64,000 bases of DNA from Streptosporangium oxazolinicum (GTDB lineage Bacteria > Actinomycetota > Actinomycetes > Streptosporangiales > Streptosporangiaceae): assembly GCF_039537505.1 (NCBI RefSeq), contig NZ_BAABAQ010000004.1, positions 518,004-582,003 on the forward strand. Direction: 5' to 3'. Below the pieces are notes generated by a model. The model worked only from the letters and a program-made list of their open reading frames with translations. It had not been told where the DNA came from and searched no databases. This document shows, one piece after another, positions 57,925 through 64,000 of this stretch. Each line of letters starts with the position of its first letter. Positions within the stretch are counted from its first letter, which is position 1. Position numbers and translations under genes: made by a program.

Positions 57925-58955
57925 CAGTGCCGCGGCTCGGGGACCAGGACCTGCTGCAGAGCGTCGAAGTCCTCGACGCACTTGCCCGAGCCGAGGGCGA
58001 CGGAGTCGAGGGCGTTGTCGACGAGGTGGATCGGCATGCCGGTCTCGGCCTTCAGCCGCTCGTCCATGCCCTTGAGGAGCGCCCCACCCCCGGTGAGAGC
58101 GATCCCGCGGTCCATCAGGTCTCCGGAAAGCTCGGGCGGGCACCTGTCGAGCGTGGTCTTGACCGCGTCGACGATCGCGTTCAGCGGCTCCTCGATGGCC
58201 TTGCGGATCTCCGCGGCCGACACCACGATCGTCTTGGGCAGGCCGCTGACCAGGTCACGGCCCCGAATCTCGGCGTGGCTCTCCTCGGGAAGCATGCACG
58301 CGGAACCGATGGCCATCTTGATCTCCTCGGAGGTGCGCTCGCCGAGCATCAGCGAGTGCTCCTTCTTGGCGAAGGCGATGATCGCCTGGTCGAGCTCGTC
58401 ACCACCCACCCTGATCGACTGGCTGGTGACCACACCGCCCATCGAGATGATCGCCACCTCGGTGGTGCCACCCCCTATGTCGATCACCATGTTGCCGGTG
58501 GGCTCGTGCACGGGGAGCCCGGCGCCGATCGCGGCGGCCATGGGCTCCTCGACGATGTAGACCCTGCGCGCGCCCGCCTGGTAACCGGCCTCCTTGACCG
58601 CGCGCTGCTCGACCCCGGTGATCCCGCTCGGCACGGCGATGATGATGCGCGGCTTGGCGAAGTGGCGGCGCTTGTGCACCCGCTGGATGAAATAGCGCAG
58701 CATGCGCTCGGTGACGTCGAAGTCGGCGATGACACCGTCCTTGAGCGGGCGAATGGCCACGATGTTGCCAGGCGTACGGCCTATCATCCGCTTGGCCTCG
58801 ATACCAACGGCCACGATCTTCCCCGTCGCGGTGTTGATCGCTACGACGGACGGCTCGTTGAGCACGATCCCGCGGCCCCGTACGTACACCAGGGTGTTCG
58901 CGGTGCCGAGGTCGACCGCCATGTCACGGCCCAGAAAAGCGAGATTGCTGCCCAT
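57924..58955 (-). CDS. mreB: Actin-like rod/spore-shape protein MreB
   Basis: This 343-residue actin-fold ATPase has phosphate-1 MAVDLGTANTLVYVRGRGIV, IIIAVPSGITGVEQRAVKEAGYQAGA, phosphate-2 MVIDIGGGTTEVAII, and adenosine motif IALTGGGALLKGMDERL. It forms membrane filaments that place the wall machinery; in mycelial actinomycetes it acts mainly in spore-wall formation. Start ATG 58955 (MGSNLAFLGRDMAVD); AGGAGG lies 12 nt upstream. It is the first gene of the mre operon. Confidence 0.96.
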   Translation of the reverse strand: MGSNLAFLGRDMAVDLGTANTLVYVRGRGIVLNEPSVVAINTATGKIVAVGIEAKRMIGRTPGNIVAIRPLKDGVIADFDVTERMLRYFIQRVHKRRHFAKPRIIIAVPSGITGVEQRAVKEAGYQAGARRVYIVEEPMAAAIGAGLPVHEPTGNMVIDIGGGTTEVAIISMGGVVTSQSIRVGGDELDQAIIAFAKKEHSLMLGERTSEEIKMAIGSACMLPEESHAEIRGRDLVSGLPKTIVVSAAEIRKAIEEPLNAIVDAVKTTLDRCPPELSGDLMDRGIALTGGGALLKGMDERLKAETGMPIHLVDNALDSVALGSGKCVEDFDALQQVLVPEPRH

Positions 58956-59089
58956 GAGGAAGGCCGGCCTCCTTCCGTCAGGTCGTCGGCGAAAACTACG
59001 GAACGCACTCGAATCGTAACGTGACGTACCCACCATTGAGCGCAATGAGGCGGCCTGCCGCAGCAAAATCTTGGGTTAGCCGAACAGGG

Positions 59090-59123
59090 CGGGCCTCGCC
59101 GTCCACAAGGACGGCGAGGCCCG
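59090..59123 (-). terminator. Strong hairpin terminator after ndk
   Basis: A perfect ~15-bp stem (59090-59104 with 59109-59123, CGGGCCTCGCCGTCC) with a 4-nt loop ACAA, 24 nt past the ndk stop. It separates ndk from the mre operon. Confidence 0.85.
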
Positions 59124-59147
59124 GCAAACACGGCGAAAGCGCGCGTC

Positions 59148-59558
59148 CTAGAAGCGATCCGGGAAGAAGATCTTGATCTCCCTCGCGGCGGACTCGGGGG
59201 AGTCGGAGCCGTGGACGACGTTCTCGCCGATCTCCAGAGCGTGGTCGCCGCGGATGGTGCCGGGTGCGGACTTGACGGGGTCGGTGAGACCGGCGAGACC
59301 CCGGAAGGCCTCGATGGCGCGCGGCCCCTCGAGCACCAGCGCGACCAGCGGGCCGGAGGTGATGAAGTCCACCAGCTCGCCGAAGAACGGCCGCTCGGAG
59401 TGCTCGGCGTAGTGCACCTTGGCGGTGTCGACGTCCAGGGTGCGCAGCTCCAGCGCCACGACCTTCAGACCCTTGCGCTCGACACGGGCGATCACATCGC
59501 CGATGAGACCACGCGCCACACCGTCGGGCTTGATCAGGACAAGGGTGCGCTCGGACAC
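59148..59558 (-). CDS. ndk: Nucleoside diphosphate kinase
   Basis: This 136-residue Ndk has the conserved TLVLIKPDGVARGLIGDVIARVERKGLKV, HYAEHSERPFF, and catalytic His in ENVVHGSDSPESAAREIKIFF. It transfers gamma phosphates between NTPs and NDPs. GTG start 59558. It is monocistronic with terminators on both sides, in the usual ndk-mreB order. Confidence 0.97.
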   Translation of the reverse strand: MSERTLVLIKPDGVARGLIGDVIARVERKGLKVVALELRTLDVDTAKVHYAEHSERPFFGELVDFITSGPLVALVLEGPRAIEAFRGLAGLTDPVKSAPGTIRGDHALEIGENVVHGSDSPESAAREIKIFFPDRF

Positions 59559-59599
59559 TGAAGTTCTCCTTTGAACATGTATGGGTCGCTGACTGCGGT

Positions 59600-59632
59600 A
59601 AACGCGCGAAGTTTACCGTCCTTCGCGCGTTT
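59600..59632 (-). terminator. Hairpin terminator after the MFS-like gene
   Basis: A perfect 12-bp stem AAACGCGCGAAG (59600-59611 with 59621-59632), 9-nt loop, 18 nt past the stop codon at 59650. It separates that gene from ndk. Confidence 0.8.
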
Positions 59633-59649
59633 CCCCGTGGTCGGCGAGG

Positions 59650-61581
59650 TCACTGGAGCGCGGGCCCGTTCCCCGGGCCGTCCTCGGGCGAGGGCGCGGG
59701 CGGCGGCACCACCACGGGCGGCGCGACGACCTTCTCCGGCTCGGTCTCCGTCTCCGGCTCGGGGTCACGCTCGGGGACGTGACCGGGCTCGTGCCGGGGC
59801 CTGGGCCTCCCGCCCTTGCCCGCCCCCTGCCCGCCCCCGGTGGCGGCCATGGACCCGCTCATGGACCCGGTCGCGGCCATGGGCCCGGCCTCGGGATTCG
59901 GGCGGACCCGCGACTGCGGACCGGCCTCGGACCGAGGCCGCACCACCGAATGTCCGGTCTGCCCGTCCCGGTCGTCCCGGTCGGCTCGCCCGAACCGCCC
60001 GGAGGGTCCGGCCTGCTTGGGAGGTCCCGACGCCGTGGCGGCCGGCCACGCGCCACCGGCGAGATCGACCTCCCCGGCGGGAGGGGGCACCAGCCCGGAG
60101 CCGGAAACCGCCCCGGGCGAGACGCCGTCCGTACCGGTCCGGGCATCCCGCGTGTCCCAGGTGTCCCGCGCGCTCGCCGGGGTGCCGGGCAGGAAGCGGG
60201 CCAGGACGGCACCGAGCACGATCACCACGAGCACCAGGCCGCCCCCGATCAGCGCCCACAGGTGCAGGGCGTCCACGAACCCGTCGACCAGCGCCTGCGG
60301 GGTCGTGGCATCCTCCAGGCGGGTGACCTGGACGCCACTGCCCAGCAGGAAGCCCACGAGCACCGCGGGGAAGAACAGCGACAGCGCCAGGAGCGCGGCC
60401 CCCTCGCCGCAGGAGCGCAGCGCGCCGGTGAGCGCCACCGAGGCGCCACCCGCGAGCAGGACGAACGGGAGGATCAGCGGGAGCCCTCCAGGGGCGGGAA
60501 GGAACAGCCGGACGGCACACAGGCCCGCGACCATCACCACGAGCCCGCCCGCGGTGACCATGGGCATGGCCGCGACGCCCAGCCGGTTCACCAGCGCGGC
60601 GGACAGCAGGCCCACCAGCGCGGCGATCGCGAAGGCCGGCCACAGGCCGGACAGACCCGGACCTCCCAGCCCGCCGAGCTCGACATAGGTGATCTGGGCG
60701 GCGGTCGGCAGGGCGACGACGCCGACCGCGACCATCGCGTAGGCCGGCGCCCGGCCGACGCCTCCCTTCGAGGCGCTGGAGGAGGCCAGGGCGAGCAGGA
60801 CGAGGACGGACACCAGCGCCGCCCGGATCACCAGATCCGGCGACCAGTCGAACGTGCTGCCCAGAGCGAGGGCCGCGACGCCCGCGGCGGGCACGACCAC
60901 CCACAGCGTGCGCCCGCGTTCCGCGACGACCGGCACGGGGCCGGAGCCGCCGTCTCCCTCCTTCAGCCACAGCACCAGATAGAGCGCGGCGAGCGCGAGC
61001 GCGACCCCGGTGAGCATCGGGTACGGCTGGAGGGTGACGCGCCAGGAGTCGACCTGGTCAAGGGGCCACAGCGCGAGCGCCTGAGCGGCCAGGAGGCTCG
61101 CCGTCAGCGCGGCCGCCCACACGGCCCTGAGGAGCACCGAACGCCCCCAGACGGCCATCAGGGTGGCGGGAACCAGCAGGCCCGCCCCGACCCCGTGCAG
61201 GACCCGCAGGACCGCTACCAGCGCCGTGGACCCGGCGTACCCACCGGCGGCGTCGGCGAAGGCGAGGAGGGTCAGCCCCACGACCATCATCGGGGCCGCC
61301 CTCATCCGGTGCACGGCCACCGCCGCCACCGGCACGGTCAGGACCATCGCGGGAAGCGCCAGCCCGTGCGCCCTGATCATCTCTATCTGCGAGATGTCCG
61401 GCGGCAGGAGGGCGGCGACCACCGAGATGGTGTTGGGAATGGCGACGATCGCCAGCGGCAGCACTACCGCGACGAGCAGTCCGAGGACGACGTCGAGCAT
61501 CAGGGAGACCCGGAGTGCGCGCACCAGGCCCGTGGGCCTGGCGGACACCGCCCGAGTCGGCTGGATGGGAGGGACGGCCAT
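59650..61581 (-). CDS. MFS-like membrane protein with long disordered C-terminal tail
   Basis: This 643-residue protein has about 14 hydrophobic segments in residues 1-480 (LDVVLGLLVAVVLPLAIVAIP, LVPATLMAVWG, and so on), resembling an MFS transporter but with weak motif A. A ~165-residue charged Pro/Gly-rich cytoplasmic tail follows (DTWDTRDARTGTDG...PEPETETEPEK). The tail is Gly/Ala/Met-rich in parts (AATGSMSGSMAATGGG). This gene commonly lies between ndk and DUF4233 in Streptomyces-type genomes; substrate unknown. ATG 61581 has no clear Shine-Dalgarno. Confidence 0.8.
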   Translation of the reverse strand: MAVPPIQPTRAVSARPTGLVRALRVSLMLDVVLGLLVAVVLPLAIVAIPNTISVVAALLPPDISQIEMIRAHGLALPAMVLTVPVAAVAVHRMRAAPMMVVGLTLLAFADAAGGYAGSTALVAVLRVLHGVGAGLLVPATLMAVWGRSVLLRAVWAAALTASLLAAQALALWPLDQVDSWRVTLQPYPMLTGVALALAALYLVLWLKEGDGGSGPVPVVAERGRTLWVVVPAAGVAALALGSTFDWSPDLVIRAALVSVLVLLALASSSASKGGVGRAPAYAMVAVGVVALPTAAQITYVELGGLGGPGLSGLWPAFAIAALVGLLSAALVNRLGVAAMPMVTAGGLVVMVAGLCAVRLFLPAPGGLPLILPFVLLAGGASVALTGALRSCGEGAALLALSLFFPAVLVGFLLGSGVQVTRLEDATTPQALVDGFVDALHLWALIGGGLVLVVIVLGAVLARFLPGTPASARDTWDTRDARTGTDGVSPGAVSGSGLVPPPAGEVDLAGGAWPAATASGPPKQAGPSGRFGRADRDDRDGQTGHSVVRPRSEAGPQSRVRPNPEAGPMAATGSMSGSMAATGGGQGAGKGGRPRPRHEPGHVPERDPEPETETEPEKVVAPPVVVPPPAPSPEDGPGNGPALQ

Positions 61582-61592
61582 GTTGGCCGACT

Positions 61593-61961
61593 TTAGCGAG
61601 AAGTCACGCCCTCGACACGGCGAGCGACGAATATCGCCGTGATCCACAGCGCGGCGAAGACCGCACCGAGGAAGAACATGGTCGGAACCATGAGGCCGGA
61701 GGCGATGGCGAGCACCTGGATCACGCTTCCCACGACGTAGGCGAAAGGCCGCTTGAGCAGGCCGATCACCACCACGCAGAGGAGCGCCAGGCCGAGGCCG
61801 ACGGTGGCCGCGACGGCCGGTTCGACACCCTGCGTGTTGATGGCCACCGGCGTGAACAGACCAACGACTATGGCCTCCATGCCGAGCACGCTCGCGCAGA
61901 GACGCCTCATCCCCGGAGTGACCGTGATCATTTTCCGCTCCTCCAGAGTCGCCTCGGCCAT
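61593..61961 (-). CDS. DUF4233 domain membrane protein
   Basis: This 122-residue protein has four TM segments. LCASVLGMEAIVVGLFTPVAI and LKRPFAYVVGSVIQVLAIASGLMVPTMFFLGAVFAALWITAIFVAR are the DUF4233 signature, a family usually encoded after folC. Function unknown. Start at Met1 (61961) or Met11 (61931). It lies 11 bp before the MFS-like gene, probably co-transcribed. Confidence 0.9.
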   Translation of the reverse strand: MAEATLEERKMITVTPGMRRLCASVLGMEAIVVGLFTPVAINTQGVEPAVAATVGLGLALLCVVVIGLLKRPFAYVVGSVIQVLAIASGLMVPTMFFLGAVFAALWITAIFVARRVEGVTSR

Positions 61962-62022
61962 GCCCCACCCGCCGTACCCGGCCGGCTCGTTTCGTCCTGT
62001 CCGCTCACTGTGTTCTGTCTAC

Positions 62023-62174
62023 TCACCGCGTCTTGTCCGCTCGATCTGTCCGCTCGGCACGTCCTGCCCTTGTTCACCGCGCCTCGTCCGCCTTGAGGCA
62101 CCACTCGCTTCTCGCCGCCCTGAGGCAACCACATGCCTCACCGCCTTGAGTCACCGTGCCTCGTCCGCCTTGAG
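62023..62174. repeat. Duplicated folC 3' end in the folC-DUF4233 spacer
   Basis: The last 24 bp of folC including the stop (62151-62174) recur at 62074-62097 with one change, and more weakly from 62023 (about 17 of 22). Between them are further degenerate CCGCC(T/C)TGAGGCA units. The spacer thus looks built from copies of the gene's end. Confidence 0.7.
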
Positions 62175-63473
62175 CAGGAGACGCGCGTCACCGGCGGTCA
62201 CCACCGACCCGGTGATCAGCACCCCGGCCCCGCTGAACTCGCCCAGGGCGTCGGCCATGCCGATCGCCCGGTCGATCGCGCTGTCCAGCCTCTCGACCTG
62301 GTGCACCCGGTCAAGCCCGAAGATCTCCTCTGCCAGCGCGGCGAGATCGTCCACGTCCATGGACCTCGGCGAGGAGTTCCTGGTCACCACGATCTCGTCC
62401 ATCATCGGTTCCAGCAGCTCCAGGATGCCCTGGACATCCTTGTCCCCGGCGACCGCCACCACGCCGATGAGCTTCGCGAAGTCGAAGGACTCCTGTACGG
62501 CGTCCAGGCTGGCCTGCATCCCCGCCGGGTTGTGCGCGGCGTCGACGACCACCGTGGGCCCCCTGCGGACCACCTCGAGCCTGCCGGGCGAGCGCACCTC
62601 CAGGAACGCCTGCCGCACCAGCTCCGCGTCGAGAGGCTCGTCCCCGCCGGTCAGCGCCTCCACCGCGGCCAGCGCGCAGGCCGCGTTACCCGCCTGGTGC
62701 GCGCCGTACAGGGGGAGCAGGATGTCCTCGTACGTCCCCTTGAGCCCCTTGAGCCGGATCAACTGCCCGCCGATGGCGAGCTCCCTGCTCAGGACGCCGA
62801 ACTCCAGCCCCTCGCGTGCCACCGCGGCGCCGACGTCGGCCGCCCGCCTCATCAGCACCGAGGCCGCGGGAAGCTCCTGCTGCGCGAGCACCGCGGTCGC
62901 CCCGGGCTTGATGATGCCGGCCTTCTCCCCTGCGATCGTCTCGACGTCAGGTCCGAGATAGTCGACATGGTCGAGGGAGATGGGCGTGATGACCGCCACG
63001 GCACCGTCGGCGACATTGGTGGCGTCGGTGATGCCTCCCATCCCCGTCTCGATGACCGCGACGTCCACGGGAGCGTCGGCGAAGGCGGCGAACGCCATCG
63101 CGGTGAGGGTCTCGAAAAAGGAGAGCCGCCGCCCCTGGGCGTCGATCATCCCCAGATAGGGCGCGATGTCCTCGTACACCTCGACGAAGCGCTCCTCGCT
63201 GAGCGGGGCGCCGTCCACACTGATGCGCTCGCACATGGAGACGAGGTGGGGGCTGGTGAACCGGCCGACACGCAGGTTGCGCTCACGCAGGAGTGCTTCG
63301 ATCATCCGGGTCGTGCTCGACTTGCCGTTCGTACCGGCCACGTGCACGACGGGATAGGAGTGCTGCGGAGAGCCGAGCAGATCCACGAGCGCGGCAATTC
63401 TGTCGAGCTTGGGCTCGAAGTTCCACTCGACACCACGCTGCATGATCGCTTGTTCAACCGCTCGATAGTCCAC
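62151..63473 (-). CDS. folC: Folylpolyglutamate synthase / dihydrofolate synthase
   Basis: This 440-residue Mur-ligase-fold enzyme has P-loop VVHVAGTNGKSSTTRMIEALL, FTSPHLVSMCERISVDG, VIETGMGGITDATNVAD, ISLDHVDYLGPDVETIAGEKAGIIKPG, and C-terminal VVVDAAHNPAGMQA. It adds glutamates to folates (and may also form dihydrofolate). GTG start 63473. It is downstream of a 5S rRNA on the same strand; the usual valS neighbour is not seen in this window. Confidence 0.94.
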   Translation of the reverse strand: MDYRAVEQAIMQRGVEWNFEPKLDRIAALVDLLGSPQHSYPVVHVAGTNGKSSTTRMIEALLRERNLRVGRFTSPHLVSMCERISVDGAPLSEERFVEVYEDIAPYLGMIDAQGRRLSFFETLTAMAFAAFADAPVDVAVIETGMGGITDATNVADGAVAVITPISLDHVDYLGPDVETIAGEKAGIIKPGATAVLAQQELPAASVLMRRAADVGAAVAREGLEFGVLSRELAIGGQLIRLKGLKGTYEDILLPLYGAHQAGNAACALAAVEALTGGDEPLDAELVRQAFLEVRSPGRLEVVRRGPTVVVDAAHNPAGMQASLDAVQESFDFAKLIGVVAVAGDKDVQGILELLEPMMDEIVVTRNSSPRSMDVDDLAALAEEIFGLDRVHQVERLDSAIDRAIGMADALGEFSGAGVLITGSVVTAGDARLLLKADEAR

Positions 63474-63836
63474 GTCTCCAGCCTACTGACGTCCTGGGCG
63501 GGTCCCAGACAGGCCCGTAAAGGCTGGTGCAACGCGGACCCCGTAACACATAAAACTCCACAGACCGAGAAACCCAAACACGCCAGCCATACTGGGGCGG
63601 AACCTTGAAGGCAGGTCCCACAACCACGGAAAAACCCTCCGGAAAGCCTGGGGGTCGGAGGCCCTGGAGTCCTAGAACGCCGCAGGAGGGGGTTCGGGAG
63701 CACGCCAAAGGCCCGGAAACAGGGGCGCCCGGGACAGCGCGAAAAGCCCGGAACAGGGCCCTGGGAAGAGGGGACCGGTCCCAGGAAGAACCCAGGACCC
63801 ACGGCAGGGGCCGGGGCAACAGGTCCGGGAAAGCAC
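63474..63836 (-). other. Spacer between the rRNA operon and folC
   Basis: No gene is supported. The region should hold the folC promoter. A CCTGGG/CCCAGG dyad around 63760-63785 (enclosing GGACCGGTCC) may be a second rRNA terminator. Open frames crossing into the 5S gene are not credible. Confidence 0.5.
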
Positions 63837-63867
63837 GAAGGGCCCCCACCAACGGTGGAGGCCCTTC
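63837..63867 (-). terminator. rRNA operon terminator
   Basis: A 14-bp stem with one mismatch (63837-63850 with 63854-63867, GAAGGGCC...), 3-nt loop, about 10 nt past the 5S 3' end. Confidence 0.8.
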
Positions 63868-63876
63868 ACGAAAGAT

Positions 63877-63996
63877 TGTCCGGCGGTGACCTACTCTCCC
63901 ACACCGTCCCCGGTGCAGTACCATCGGCGCTGAAGAGCTTAACTTCCGGGTTCGGAATGTAACCGGGTGTTTCCCCTTCGCCATAACCGCCGTAAC
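63877..63996 (-). rRNA. rrf: 5S ribosomal RNA
   Basis: Read from about 63996 down to 63877, the sequence shows the conserved 5S core: CCCGGTTACATTCCGAACCCGG, GCGCCGATGGTACTGCA and GTGGGAGAGTAGGTC, with ends GGCGGT/ACCGCC pairing as helix I. The exact ends are uncertain by a few nt. The 16S and 23S genes should lie beyond the right edge of the window. Confidence 0.95.
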
Positions 63997-64000
63997 CCTA

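Noticed and set aside
63454..63984. Minus-strand ORF covering the 5S rRNA and the folC upstream region
   Set aside because: It reads through the 5S gene and its terminator; composition is not protein-like.

Overview
The window is GC-rich chromosomal DNA from a high-GC actinomycete. Gene content and order (rne-rplU-rpmA-obg-proB-proA-nadD-rsfS-gpgP, mreBCD-mrdA-rodA, ndk-DUF4233-folC, all on the minus strand) are those of a mycelial, sporulating actinobacterium. A member of the Streptosporangiaceae (Streptosporangium/Nonomuraea type) is my best guess, from the style of the proteins rather than from any search. Most starts are ATG or GTG, with one TTG. Several genes look leaderless, with a -10-like hexamer about 6-8 nt before the start codon.

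Layout. 1-32 kb is an accessory region with short transcription units on both strands: a truncated GH87 alpha-1,3-glucanase; a von Willebrand lipoprotein; an asparagine-synthetase-like enzyme with an AraC regulator; a rhodanese/GlxA-regulator pair separated by repeats; a collagen-like secreted protein behind an AT-rich promoter region; a methanethiol oxidase (SBP56) with a His-rich membrane protein; a serpin lipoprotein; a small operon (methyltransferase, DinB-like protein, epoxide-hydrolase-like lipoprotein) divergent from an XRE-cupin regulator; a lipid kinase; two MFS exporters; an ECF41 sigma factor with its FAD oxidoreductase; a DUF523 desulfurase-like protein; and a two-component system. 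Three identical tRNA-Ala(GGC) genes lie at 1.8, 21.6 and 32.5 kb, all on the minus strand. One of them abuts three ~200-bp tandem repeats.

32-64 kb is mainly conserved housekeeping DNA on the minus strand, read from high to low coordinates: 5S rRNA, folC, DUF4233, an MFS-like membrane protein, ndk, the cell-shape operon mreB-mreC-mreD-mrdA-(45-codon ORF)-rodA, a regulator/kinase-fold operon, two radical-SAM-linked proteins, rne, rplU, rpmA, obg, proB, proA, a small membrane protein, a Ser/Thr kinase, nadD, rsfS and gpgP. Two plus-strand genes interrupt it: an M48 peptidase and a secreted metallopeptidase homologue that has lost its HExxH motif.

The observations I rate highest are: (i) ECF41-type promoter motifs placed exactly before both the sigma gene and the adjacent oxidoreductase, which also relocate the sigma start codon; (ii) a 130-bp inverted-repeat element inserted at a CTAG that supplies the stop codons of two convergent genes; (iii) a 45-codon ORF coupled by 4-nt overlaps on both sides between mrdA and rodA; (iv) the 151-triplet, strongly acidic collagen-like protein with internal 135-bp repeats; (v) the catalytically dead metallopeptidase. 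I found no CRISPR array, no complete insertion sequence and no integrase.
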